33,171 nucleotides of DNA from NCBI GenBank assembly GCA_029548445.1, contig JAKPNJ010000003.1, positions 1-33,171 on the forward strand, read 5' to 3'. This DNA is from Bacillota bacterium (GTDB lineage: Bacteria; Bacillota; Clostridia; Saccharofermentanales; UBA5734). The translations under genes were made by a program, and so were the position numbers. The notes beneath the pieces are model-generated. The model saw only the letters and a program-made list of their open reading frames with translations, did not search any database and was not told the DNA's origin. This document shows, one piece after another, positions 1 through 8,331 of the stretch (its first letter is position 1; every line of letters starts with the position of its first letter).

Positions 1-1
1 G

Positions 2-502
2 GCCCGGGCCATCGGGCGCGGCTGCGTCTTCCTGTGCATCTGCGGCGGCTACCAGATGATGGGGGCGTACTACCTGGACGCCGAGGGCAACACCCTGGAG
101 GGCCTGGGCCTCCTGGACGTCCGGACCGAGGCGGGGGCCACCCGCTTCATCGGCAACACGGCCTACCGCTGCGACCTGCTGGGGAACGGACCCGACGCCG
201 TGATCTACGCCTTCGAGAACCACGCCGGCCGGACCCGGCTCGGGCCGGGGGCCACGCCGCTGGCCCGGGTGCTCCGGGGCGCCGGCAACAACGGCGAGGA
301 CGGGACGGAAGGCCTCCGGTACCGCAATGTTTTTGCCTCCTACGGTCATGGCAGCCTGCTGCCGAAGAACCCCGCCCTGGCCGACTGGCTGCTGGCGTTG
401 GCCCTGAATCCCGAATCCGGCACGGCCGCCGACCTGGCGCCGCTGTCCGACCTGCTGGAAAGGAGCGCCCGCGATGCCTGCGCCCGTCGCCTCTCCCTTT
501 GA
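2..502 (+). CDS. gatD: Lipid II isoglutaminyl synthase, glutamine amidotransferase subunit GatD (5' truncated)
   Basis: The gene enters from the left edge, so its start and N-terminal third are missing. GatD supplies ammonia from glutamine to MurT, which amidates the D-glutamate of lipid II on the cytoplasmic face of the membrane. The visible part shows the class I amidotransferase nucleophile elbow (CICGGYQMMG, catalytic Cys) near the edge. Later it has YGHGSLLPKNPALADWLL, whose His fits the catalytic His and whose HGxLLPKNP context is typical of the GatD/CobQ-like group rather than of CobB or CobQ. MurT should lie just upstream, outside the window. The 3' end overlaps dapF by 29 bases, which places cell-wall amidation next to diaminopimelate synthesis. 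The family call is firm; the exact substrate follows from the family. Confidence 0.85.
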   Translation, partial: ARAIGRGCVFLCICGGYQMMGAYYLDAEGNTLEGLGLLDVRTEAGATRFIGNTAYRCDLLGNGPDAVIYAFENHAGRTRLGPGATPLARVLRGAGNNGEDGTEGLRYRNVFASYGHGSLLPKNPALADWLLALALNPESGTAADLAPLSDLLERSARDACARRLSL

Positions 503-1394
503 AAAAATCGAGTTCGTCAAGATGGAAGGATGCGGCAACGACTATATCTTCCTCGACTGCTTCGCCGGCGGCGTACCCCGGGACCCGGCCGGCCTGGCCC
601 GGATCCTGTCCGACCGGCATGTCGGCATCGGTGGAGACGGCCTCGTGCTGGTGCTGTTTTCCCAGAAGGCGGATGTCCGGATGCGGATCTGGAATGCCGA
701 CGGGTCCGAGGCGGAGATGTGCGGGAACGCGATCCGGTGCGTGGGCAAGCTGGCCTATGAACGGGGCCTTGCGACCAGCAACCCGATGACCGTGGAGACC
801 GCCGCGGGCATCCGGACCCTGGAATTGTCGGTCCGGGACGGCCAGGTATCCTGCGCCCGGGTCCACATGGGCTCCGCATCCTTCGATCCGGCCCGGCTGC
901 CCGCCGAAGCCGAACGATACGACTTCGTCCGCCACCCCTCGGGGGTCTGGCAGGGGACCCTGGAGGCCGACGGCGAGACCCTTGCCGTGTCCCTGTGCTC
1001 CATGGGCAATCCCCATGCCGTGGTCCATGTCCGGGATACGGACCGGTTTCCGGTTACCCGGATCGGCCCCCTCCTGGAACGGCATCCCTGCTTCCCGCGA
1101 CGGGCGAACATCGGCTTCGCCCAGGTGGCCGGGCCGGACGCGATCCGGCTGCGGGTCTGGGAGCGGGGCAGCGGGGAGACCCTGGCCTGCGGAACCGGGG
1201 CCTGCGCCGCCGCCGCCGTGTCCGCGGCCCTGGGCCTGTGCGGCCGGAAAGTCGACGTGACCCTGCCCGGAGGCACGCTCCGGATCGAGACCCCCCGGGA
1301 AGGACCCGTCCACATGACCGGTCCCTGCCGGACGGCCTTCGAGGGCACGGTCCGGGTCCCGCCCGCCGAGGACCTGTCCCGGGAATCCCAGTGA
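474..1394 (+). CDS. dapF: Diaminopimelate epimerase
   Basis: The product interconverts LL- and meso-diaminopimelate, the last step before lysine and the cross-linking residue of peptidoglycan, and is cytosolic. The 306-residue protein is slightly longer than the usual 270-280. It has MEGCGNDYIFLDC at about 17-29, the first catalytic cysteine at about 83 in EMCGNAIRCVGK, and the second at about 239 in GSGETLACGTGACAAA. These two cysteines are the paired acid/base residues of this cofactor-free epimerase. The ATG at 474 is preceded by a strong Shine-Dalgarno (GGAAAGGAG, 457-465) and lies inside the end of gatD, suggesting coupled translation. With dapL two genes downstream it completes the aminotransferase variant of the DAP pathway. 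Confidence 0.95.
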   Translation: MPAPVASPFEKIEFVKMEGCGNDYIFLDCFAGGVPRDPAGLARILSDRHVGIGGDGLVLVLFSQKADVRMRIWNADGSEAEMCGNAIRCVGKLAYERGLATSNPMTVETAAGIRTLELSVRDGQVSCARVHMGSASFDPARLPAEAERYDFVRHPSGVWQGTLEADGETLAVSLCSMGNPHAVVHVRDTDRFPVTRIGPLLERHPCFPRRANIGFAQVAGPDAIRLRVWERGSGETLACGTGACAAAAVSAALGLCGRKVDVTLPGGTLRIETPREGPVHMTGPCRTAFEGTVRVPPAEDLSRESQ

Positions 1395-1416
1395 ACCGCA
1401 TCGCAAGGAGGACGCC

Positions 1417-2574
1417 ATGAACCCCCTGACTTCCCGCGCCGAACCCCGACCGCCCCGCCGAGCCGTGTCCGGGGGCCTGGTCCTGGCCAACGGATCCGTG
1501 TTCGAAGGCCGGCTCCACGTCCCGGCCGGATACCCGGAAGCCGCCATGGATCCCCTGGTGGGCGAGGTGGTCTTCAACACCGGCATGGTCGGCTACCAGC
1601 GCCTGATGACCGATCCGTCCTACTGCGGGCAGATCGTGGTGCTGACCTACCCGCTGGTCGGGAACACCGGCGTCAACGAACTGGAATTCGAGGCTGCGGC
1701 CCCCGCCCTGTCCGCCATCGTGGTCCGGGAGATGACCGAGAACGATACCCATTACCTGGGGGCCGTCCGGCTGCTGGACTGGCTGTCCGGCCTGGGGATC
1801 CCGGTCCTCTCCGGCGTGGACACCCGAGCTGTCGTCCGGCAGCTGCGGGAGCAGGGCACCATGAACGGGGCCCTGGCGGAGGGATCTCCGTCCCCCGTCG
1901 AGCCCGGTCTCGCGGAACGCATCCGATCCCACCGGCTCTTCCATCCCGTGGGTCGGGTCACCCCCGCCGCCCCCTGCGTGGTGCCCGCCCCGGATGCCGC
2001 CGCGCCCGCCTTCCGGCTGGCCGTCCTGCATTATGGATGCAAGTCCGGCATCCTCCGGTCCCTGTCGGACCGAAACTGCGAACTGACGATCTTCCCGGCC
2101 GGAACCCCGGCGGACACCATCCTGGCCGGCGGGTTCGACGGCGTCGTCCTCTCCAACGGGCCCGGCGATCCCGCGGACTGCACCCACGAGGCGGAGCAGG
2201 TCGGGAAGCTGGCCGGCCGCCTGCCCATCCTGGCCATCTGCCTGGGCCACCAGCTGCTGGCCATGGCCATGGGAGGCACGACCGAAGCGCTGGCCTTCGG
2301 CCACAGGGGCAGCAACCACCCGGTCAAGGACCTGGTGGAGGGACGCTCCTTCGTGACCTCCCAGAATCATGGCTACGCGGTTCGGCCCGGGTCCCTGCCG
2401 CCGGGAGTGGCCACCGTCACCCATGTCAGCCTGAACGACGGGTCCGTCGAGGGGCTGTCCTACCGGGACATCCCGGCCATTTCCGTCCAGTTCCACCCCG
2501 AGGCGTCGCCGGGGCCCGCCGACACGGAGTATCTCTTCGACCGGTTCCTGGCCATGCTGGGCCGTCGCGGCTGA
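1417..2574 (+). CDS. carA: Carbamoyl-phosphate synthase small (glutaminase) subunit
   Basis: CarA hydrolyses glutamine and channels ammonia to CarB for carbamoyl phosphate, the precursor of arginine and pyrimidines. The 385-residue protein has the CarA-specific N-terminal domain (GEVVFNTGMVGYQ at about 49-61 and SGVDTRAVVRQLRE at about 132-145). The C-terminal class I glutaminase domain follows: LSNGPGDP at about 245-252, nucleophile Cys275 in AICLGHQ, and His360/Glu362 in VQFHPEAS. A Shine-Dalgarno AAGGAGG stands 5-6 bases before the ATG. carB normally follows carA, but here dapL follows after a 24-base gap and no carB is in the window. All catalytic residues are present, so the gene looks intact and its partner is presumably elsewhere. 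Confidence 0.93.
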   Translation: MNPLTSRAEPRPPRRAVSGGLVLANGSVFEGRLHVPAGYPEAAMDPLVGEVVFNTGMVGYQRLMTDPSYCGQIVVLTYPLVGNTGVNELEFEAAAPALSAIVVREMTENDTHYLGAVRLLDWLSGLGIPVLSGVDTRAVVRQLREQGTMNGALAEGSPSPVEPGLAERIRSHRLFHPVGRVTPAAPCVVPAPDAAAPAFRLAVLHYGCKSGILRSLSDRNCELTIFPAGTPADTILAGGFDGVVLSNGPGDPADCTHEAEQVGKLAGRLPILAICLGHQLLAMAMGGTTEALAFGHRGSNHPVKDLVEGRSFVTSQNHGYAVRPGSLPPGVATVTHVSLNDGSVEGLSYRDIPAISVQFHPEASPGPADTEYLFDRFLAMLGRRG

Positions 2575-2598
2575 AGCCGCCGAAAGGAGCGCCGATCC

Positions 2599-3798
2599 AT
2601 GGCATTCGCCAACCAGTCCTTCCTCGATATCCCCGAAACCTATCTCTTCTCGATGATCAGCCGCCGGGTGGACGAAGTCCTGCGCAGGCGGCCGGACCTC
2701 CGGATCCTGCGGATGGGCATCGGGGACGTGACGCGGCCCCTGCCCCCTGCCTGCGTGGCGGCCCTGCACAAGGCGACGGACGAGATGGCCGATGCGGCCA
2801 CCTTCCGGGGATACGGCCCGGAACAGGGGTATCTCTTCCTGCGGGAGGCCGCCGCCCGGGAGGAGTACCAGGCCAGGGGCTGCGACATCGCACCCGACGA
2901 GATCTTCGTGGGAGACGGCTCGAAGAACGACATCGCCGCCTTCGTGGACCTGTTCGGCCAGCATAACCGGATCGGAATCCCGGACCCTGTCTATCCCGTT
3001 TACCTGGACAGCGTCCGGATCGCCGGGTTTTCCCCGCTGCAGGTCCTCCTGCTGCCCTGCACCGCCGACACCGACTTCGCCCTGCCGGTGCCCGACACGC
3101 GGCTGGATATCCTGTATCTTTGCTCTCCCAACAATCCCACCGGCACCGCCATGAACCGGGACCGGCTGGCCCGGCTGGTGGCCTACGCCCGGGAACACGG
3201 CACCCTGGTCCTGTTCGACGCGGCCTACGAAGCCTATGTCCAATCGCCGGACGTGCCCCGGAGCATCTACGAGATCCCGGGCGCCCGGGATGTGGCGGTC
3301 GAGTTCCGGTCCTACTCCAAGACGGCGGGGTTCACGGGCCTCCGGTGCTCGCTTTCCGTCGTGCCCCGGGGCCTGCTGGCCAGGACCCGGGTCGGCCACG
3401 ATGTGGACCTGCATCGCCTGTGGCTCCGGCGCCAGACGACCAAGTTCAACGGCTGTCCGTACATCGTGCAGCGGGCCGCGGAGGCCGTCTATACGCCCGA
3501 GGGGAAGGCCCAGGTGGCCGCCCTCATCGACGGGTACCGGGAGACGACGGCCCGGATCCGGGCGGCGTTTGCCTCCCTTGGCAATCCGGTGTATGGTGGA
3601 GTCGACGCCCCGTATGTCTGGGTCCGGGTCCCCGGCGGCATGACCTCCCAGGAGTACTTCGACCACCTCCTGGAGCGGTACGGCATCGTGGGGACCCCCG
3701 GCAGCGGGTTTGGGGCCTGCGGCGAGGGATATATCCGGTTCAGCGGGTTTTCCCGGCCCGCGGATGTGACGCATCTCGAGGAGGTGCTTCGGTCGTGA
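2599..3798 (+). CDS. dapL: LL-diaminopimelate aminotransferase
   Basis: DapL converts tetrahydrodipicolinate directly to LL-diaminopimelate using glutamate and PLP, bypassing the acylated DapD/C/E intermediates. The 399-residue protein is the usual size. It shows MGIGDVTRPLPP near 39-50, FRGYGPEQGYLFLR near 69-82, CSPNNPTGT near 175-183, Asp207/Tyr210 in LVLFDAAYEAY, and the Schiff-base Lys241 in FRSYSKTAGFTG. The start and the spacing of these motifs match DapL better than generic aspartate aminotransferases. The ATG has GAAAGGAGCG about 9 bases upstream. Its stop overlaps the GTG start of nadE. With dapF nearby, this organism probably makes meso-DAP by the aminotransferase route. Confidence 0.93.
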   Translation: MAFANQSFLDIPETYLFSMISRRVDEVLRRRPDLRILRMGIGDVTRPLPPACVAALHKATDEMADAATFRGYGPEQGYLFLREAAAREEYQARGCDIAPDEIFVGDGSKNDIAAFVDLFGQHNRIGIPDPVYPVYLDSVRIAGFSPLQVLLLPCTADTDFALPVPDTRLDILYLCSPNNPTGTAMNRDRLARLVAYAREHGTLVLFDAAYEAYVQSPDVPRSIYEIPGARDVAVEFRSYSKTAGFTGLRCSLSVVPRGLLARTRVGHDVDLHRLWLRRQTTKFNGCPYIVQRAAEAVYTPEGKAQVAALIDGYRETTARIRAAFASLGNPVYGGVDAPYVWVRVPGGMTSQEYFDHLLERYGIVGTPGSGFGACGEGYIRFSGFSRPADVTHLEEVLRS

Positions 3799-5807
3799 GG
3801 AACGGATTCTTCCGGGTCGCCTGCGTCGTGCCGGAAACAGCCCCCCTGGACTGCCGGGGGAACGCGGAGGTCCTGGCCCGGTGCGCCGCGGCCGCCGCGG
3901 AAGCGGAGGCGGGGCTCGTCCTCTTTCCCGAGCTCTCCCTGACCGGTTACAGCTGCGGCGACATGTTCCACGGCGGCTACCTGGCCGATGCGGCCCTGGA
4001 CGCGCTGCTCCTCCTTCGGGACGCCACCCGGGACCTGTCGCTGGCGGTCGTGGCGGGACTCCCGCTGCGGGTGGACGACGGCCTGTACAATTGCGCCGCC
4101 GTACTCCAGTCCGGCCATGTCCTCGGCCTGGTGCCCAAGTCCTACCTGCCGGAATACGCCGAGTACCACGAACCCCGTTGGTTTCGGCGGGCCCGGGATG
4201 CCGGCCGGACAGCCGTCCGGATCGGGGGGGATCCGGTGCCCTTCGGCGCCGGCCTGCTGTTCGAGGATGCGGAAGCCGGTGCCGTATTCGGCGTCGAGAT
4301 CTGCGAGGATCTCTGGGCTCCGCTGCCGCCGTCCGCGGGGATGGCCCTGGACGGGGCGACCCTCCTCCTCAACCTCTCGGCCAGCAGCGAACAGGTCGGG
4401 AAGGCCGACTACCGGCGGAAGCTCGTCGAGAGCCATTCCGGCGCCCTGTCCGCCGCCTATGCCTATGTTTCCTCCGGCCCCCTGGAATCCACCGCGGACG
4501 TGGTCTTCGGATCCCATGTCCTCGTGGCCGAAAACGGGCACCTCCTGGCCGAGGCGGGACCCCTCTCGTCGCCGGGGGACTCCGTGCCCGTCCCCGGCGG
4601 CCGGATGACCGTCGTCGACCTGGATCTCCTGCGGATGCGCCGGGAACGGGCCCGGCTGACTGTCTTCGGCGACTGCGCCGCCGACCGGGTCCGGGACCGG
4701 CAGGGACCCGGTCCCCGCCGGGTGGCCTTTTCCGCCTCCGGAGGCCCCGGGACCCCGGCGGATGTGCGCCATCCGACGGACCCGTCCCCCTTCGTCCCGT
4801 CGGATCCCGGACAGGTGGCTGCCCGCTGCCGCGACGTGTTCGCCATCCAGGTCGCCGGCCTGGCCCGCCGCCTCCGGGCCGCGGCGCCATCCGCCTCCCC
4901 GGCGGCCATCGTGGCCCTGTCCGGCGGGGTCGACTCGGCCCTGGCGCTCCTGGTGGCCGAGGGGGCCTTCCGGGCCATCGGGCGACCGGTGGCCGACCTC
5001 CTGGCCCTGACCATGCCGGGACCCGGCACCACCGGCAGGACTCGCGGCAACGCCGGCAGCCTGGCGGACGCCCTGGGCATCCCCCTTCGGGAGATTTCCA
5101 TCGCCGCCGCCGTGACGGCCCACCTGGACGACATCGGCCATGACGGGACCCTTGATGTGACGTACGAGAACGCCCAGGCCCGGGAGAGAACCCAGATCGC
5201 CATGGACCTGGCCAACCGGTCCGGCGCCCTGGTCATCGGCACTGCGGACCTCTCCGAGCTATGCCTGGGCTTTACCACCTACAACGGCGACCACATGTCC
5301 ATGTACGGCGTCAACGCCGGCGTGCCCAAGTCCCTCGTCCGGCCCATCCTGGCGACCCTGGCGGAGGACCGGCCGGAAATCCGCGACACCCTGTCGGACA
5401 TCCTGGCGACGCCGATTTCCCCGGAACTCCTGCCGCCCGGCCCCGACGGGACCATCCGGCAGCAGACCGAGCACATCGTCGGGTCCTATGACTGGAACGA
5501 TTTTTTCCTGTACCACTTTCTCCGGTGGGGAGAGCCTCCCGACCGGATCCTGTTCCTGGCCCGCCGGGCCTTTCCGGACATCGCCCCGGACGCCCTGGCC
5601 GAAGCCCTGGAGAACTTCCTCGGACGCTTTTTCCGCAACCAGTTCAAGCGATCCTGCCTGCCGGAGGGACCCAAAGTCGGGTCGGTCTCCGTCTCCCCGC
5701 GGGGGGACCTGCGGCTGCCCGGGGACCTGGACGGCACACCCTTCCGGGATGCGGTGGGCCGGAAGTCAGCCGGTCCGGGGAGCGAAGGGCCGGACGGGCC
5801 CGCATGA
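3795..5807 (+). CDS. nadE: Glutamine-dependent NAD+ synthetase
   Basis: The product amidates deamido-NAD+ to NAD+ using glutamine and ATP. The start is the GTG overlapping the dapL stop (GTGA), with GAGGAGG about 8-9 bases upstream; this gives 670 residues, typical of the two-domain form. The N-terminal nitrilase-like glutaminase domain has Glu46 (LFPELSLTGYSC), Lys115 (LVPKSYLPEYAEYHE) and Cys170 (GVEICEDLW), the Glu-Lys-Cys triad. The C-terminal synthetase domain has the PP-loop SGGVDSALALL starting at about 376, GTADLSELCLGFTTYNGDH, and the late KRSCLPEGPKVGSVS segment. A Pro/Gly-rich stretch at about 300-340 links the domains. It is probably cotranscribed with dapL through the overlap. 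Confidence 0.94.
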   Translation: MRNGFFRVACVVPETAPLDCRGNAEVLARCAAAAAEAEAGLVLFPELSLTGYSCGDMFHGGYLADAALDALLLLRDATRDLSLAVVAGLPLRVDDGLYNCAAVLQSGHVLGLVPKSYLPEYAEYHEPRWFRRARDAGRTAVRIGGDPVPFGAGLLFEDAEAGAVFGVEICEDLWAPLPPSAGMALDGATLLLNLSASSEQVGKADYRRKLVESHSGALSAAYAYVSSGPLESTADVVFGSHVLVAENGHLLAEAGPLSSPGDSVPVPGGRMTVVDLDLLRMRRERARLTVFGDCAADRVRDRQGPGPRRVAFSASGGPGTPADVRHPTDPSPFVPSDPGQVAARCRDVFAIQVAGLARRLRAAAPSASPAAIVALSGGVDSALALLVAEGAFRAIGRPVADLLALTMPGPGTTGRTRGNAGSLADALGIPLREISIAAAVTAHLDDIGHDGTLDVTYENAQARERTQIAMDLANRSGALVIGTADLSELCLGFTTYNGDHMSMYGVNAGVPKSLVRPILATLAEDRPEIRDTLSDILATPISPELLPPGPDGTIRQQTEHIVGSYDWNDFFLYHFLRWGEPPDRILFLARRAFPDIAPDALAEALENFLGRFFRNQFKRSCLPEGPKVGSVSVSPRGDLRLPGDLDGTPFRDAVGRKSAGPGSEGPDGPA

Positions 5808-5934
5808 ACCGCAAGGCAATCACCTGTCAAGTCTGGTCAGGAAATCAAATCCGTGGTACCTTCTGTTGAAGAGTCCACATGCAGGCTGACGACAATGGGC
5901 GTGACAACCGGGAGATGCGGAAGGAGAACCCTGG

Positions 5935-6975
5935 ATGGAATCGTATCGGGTGATGCCCGCCGGAACCCATGAGATCCTGGTTGGAAGCGGGATCGCATTC
6001 CGCCTGCCGGAACTGCTGGCCGCCGGGTCCCGGCCCGTGGGCGCGCCGGGCCGGATCGCCCTGCTGACCGACCGGACCGTGGCCGGCCTTTACCTGGCCC
6101 GATGCCAGAAGGCCTTCGCCGACGCAGGACTGGACGTGCGGCCCATTGCCATCGACGGCCAGGAGAACGGGAAAACCCTGGATGCCGTCCGTTCGGTCTT
6201 CGAGCAGATGGAGGACATGTCCTTCGGGGACAGCGACCGGCTGGTCGCCCTGGGCGGCGGGGTCGTCTGCGATGTGGCGGGTTTCGCGGCTGCCGGCTAT
6301 CGGGGCGGATGTCCCCATGTGATCCTGCCGACCACCCTCCTGTCCATGGTCGATTCCAGCATGGGCGGCCGGTGCCAGCTGAATTTCCGGGGCCACAAGA
6401 ATCTCCTGAGCCTGCCGTCGGCGCCGGCCCTGGCCGTGGTGGATCCGTCCTTCCTGCAGACCCTGCCCAAGCGCCACCTGGCGGCCGCCATGTCCGAAAT
6501 CGCAAAATTTGCCCTGCTGGACGACCCGTCCCTCCTGGATCTCCTGGAGAAGGTCCCCTTTCCAGCGGAAGAGGTCATCGTCCGCGCCCTCGCGGCACGG
6601 GCCCGGCTCCTGGGGGCGGCTTCCGGCGTCCCGCACGAGGACTCGCCGCTGTCCCTTGGCCACGCAGTGGGCCATTCCATCGAAAGCCACTTCCGCTTCC
6701 TCCGTTTCCTTCATGGCGAGGCCGTCGCCCTGGGGCTCCTGGCCGTCTGTTCGAGCCCGGGGCTCCGGGACCTGTTCGGACGCCTGGGACTGCCCGTCCA
6801 GTTGGACGGCGTAACGGCCGAAACCCTGGTCCGGCGGATCCTGCGGGACTATCCCGGCCATGCGGGCACCCTGAGGATGGTCCTCCTCGACCGGCCCGGT
6901 TCCTACCGGGTCGAGACGGTGGCGGCCCCGCAGGCCGAGGGATTCCTGTCGGCCCTGCTGGCCCGCATCCTCTAG
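5935..6975 (+). CDS. 3-dehydroquinate synthase-like sugar-phosphate cyclase with altered active site
   Basis: The 346-residue protein has the DHQS fold signature: LVALGGGVVCDVAGFAAAGY (about 103-122), PTTLLSMVDSSMGG (132-145), SEIAKFALL (187-195), LGHAVGHSIE (241-250) and FLHGEAVALG (258-267). The three metal ligands of the family, Glu188, His243 and His260, are present, as are the aspartate of VDSS and Lys191. Several positions that bind substrate in classical AroB differ. The GGK lysine is Arg146, the Arg and Asn of the R-x3-N-x-GH motif are Asp236 and Ser240, and the DKK motif near the C terminus reads Asp-Tyr-Pro (305-307). No other shikimate gene is adjacent. It may be a divergent DHQ synthase or a cyclase for another sugar phosphate, so no gene symbol is given. 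The ATG has GGAAGGAG about 9 bases upstream. Confidence 0.8.
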   Translation: MESYRVMPAGTHEILVGSGIAFRLPELLAAGSRPVGAPGRIALLTDRTVAGLYLARCQKAFADAGLDVRPIAIDGQENGKTLDAVRSVFEQMEDMSFGDSDRLVALGGGVVCDVAGFAAAGYRGGCPHVILPTTLLSMVDSSMGGRCQLNFRGHKNLLSLPSAPALAVVDPSFLQTLPKRHLAAAMSEIAKFALLDDPSLLDLLEKVPFPAEEVIVRALAARARLLGAASGVPHEDSPLSLGHAVGHSIESHFRFLRFLHGEAVALGLLAVCSSPGLRDLFGRLGLPVQLDGVTAETLVRRILRDYPGHAGTLRMVLLDRPGSYRVETVAAPQAEGFLSALLARIL

Positions 6976-6984
6976 CCGTCCGCC

Positions 6985-8331
6985 ATGTCGCGGCCTGTGA
7001 CCCGCCTGCTGTTTCGGGAGGATTCCTATCTCCTGTCGTTCCGGGGCAGGATCGTCGATGTCCGCCCGGCCGATCACCCGTACCTGTTCGTCGCCCTGGA
7101 CCGCACGGCCTTCTTTCCGGAGGGCGGCGGCCAGCCCTGGGATACCGGGTGGATCCGGATCGATCCGTCGATCGATCCGTCCGACGATCCCGATGTCCGG
7201 TTCGGCGTGGACCAGGTCCTGGAGGGCCCCGGGGGACCCTGGCATCGGCTGGCCCTGCCGCCTGGTTCGGGCGTCGCGGCCCGGGAAGCCTGGGCCCGAC
7301 CGGAATCCCTACCCGGCCGACAGATCCTGGGACAGGTCGACCCGGTCCGCCGCACGGACCATGTCCAGCACCACGGCGGACAGCACCTTCTGTCCGAAGT
7401 CCTGTGGAAGACCCGGGGGATTGCCACGCTGGCCTTCCACCTGGGGGACGGGGACGCCGCCATCGAGGTCTCCGCTGACCGGCTGTCCCGGGAAGAACTG
7501 GATGCCCTGGAGGACGAGGTCAATGACCGGATCCGTCGGGGCGGCCCTGTCCGGACCTTCGTGACGGACCTGCAGACCGCCCGGGGGCTGCCCCTGCGGC
7601 GGCCGCCGCCCCCGGAGGACCCGGTCCGGATCGTGGAAATCGTGGGCCTGGGAATGGCCGCCTGTTGCGGAACCCATCCCGACGACCTGTCAAGGATCGG
7701 CCTGCTTCGGATCACGGAAGCCGAACGGATCCGGGGCCGTCTCCGGCTCCACTTCCTGTGCGGCCGCCGGGCCTTCCTCGCAGCTCGGTCCGACCTGCAG
7801 GCCGCCGGCGAGGCGGCCGCCCGGATGTCCGGCCCGGTGGCCCGGCTGCCTGCGCTGGTGGATGGCCTCCGGAGCCAGGTCCGGACCCGGGAGGCCGAAG
7901 CGGCCGAGGTCCTGGCAGAACTGGCCCGGCTGCGGATTGGCCAGGCCCTGGCCGCCATCGGGGAAGCCGAGGGACCGCGGATCCTGTCCCTGCCGCTGGA
8001 GGATATCCGGCGGATGGACCTGTACGGGGATACGGCCATGGCCATGGCGGCCGGGACCGATCTCGCCGCCGTGGTCCTGGCAGCGGAGGACCGGGACGGG
8101 ATCCGGTTCCAGGTCCGGCGGACCGGTCCGGCCGCAGGCGGACCGGACCTTCGCGGACTGATGAAGGAACTGGCCGCGGTGCGTCCGATCCGGGGCGGCG
8201 GCAGCCCGGACCGGGTCCAGGGAATCCATGTCCTGGAAGGCATGTCCGCCGGCGCACTGGCGGACCTCCTTCGGCAGGCCTGCGCCCGGTTTATCGGCCG
8301 GTGGGGGCCGGGGTCGGCGTCGGGGGCCTGA
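6985..8331 (+). CDS. Alanyl-tRNA editing protein, AlaX-like with DHHA1 domain
   Basis: Free-standing AlaX proteins hydrolyse mischarged Ser- or Gly-tRNA(Ala). The 448-residue protein begins with a short beta domain that includes FFPEGGGQPWDTG (about 39-51). It then has the editing-domain zinc motif HHGGQHLL (HxxxH, about 130-137) and the second zinc pair in CCGTHPDD. A C-terminal segment from about 270 with a helical linker and GSPDRVQGIH resembles the DHHA1 domain of long AlaX proteins and of AlaRS. There is no aminoacylation domain, so it is an editing factor, not AlaRS. The ATG lies 9 bases after the previous stop without a clear Shine-Dalgarno, suggesting coupling. The 3' end overlaps the converging M28 gene by 41 bases. 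Confidence 0.85.
   Translation: MSRPVTRLLFREDSYLLSFRGRIVDVRPADHPYLFVALDRTAFFPEGGGQPWDTGWIRIDPSIDPSDDPDVRFGVDQVLEGPGGPWHRLALPPGSGVAAREAWARPESLPGRQILGQVDPVRRTDHVQHHGGQHLLSEVLWKTRGIATLAFHLGDGDAAIEVSADRLSREELDALEDEVNDRIRRGGPVRTFVTDLQTARGLPLRRPPPPEDPVRIVEIVGLGMAACCGTHPDDLSRIGLLRITEAERIRGRLRLHFLCGRRAFLAARSDLQAAGEAAARMSGPVARLPALVDGLRSQVRTREAEAAEVLAELARLRIGQALAAIGEAEGPRILSLPLEDIRRMDLYGDTAMAMAAGTDLAAVVLAAEDRDGIRFQVRRTGPAAGGPDLRGLMKELAAVRPIRGGGSPDRVQGIHVLEGMSAGALADLLRQACARFIGRWGPGSASGA

Noticed and set aside
1054-3774. Long open frame of about 900 codons on the - strand opposite dapF, carA and dapL
   Set aside because: It lies opposite three well-recognised genes, has His/Gln/Gly/Arg-rich low-complexity translation and no motifs. 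It results from strong GC codon bias that removes stops on the opposite strand.
5866-5896. Possible promoter (TTGAAG, 19 bases, GACAAT) before the DHQS-like gene
   Set aside because: Both hexamers are weak and the spacing is long; the 127-base gap after nadE may hold a promoter but I cannot support one.
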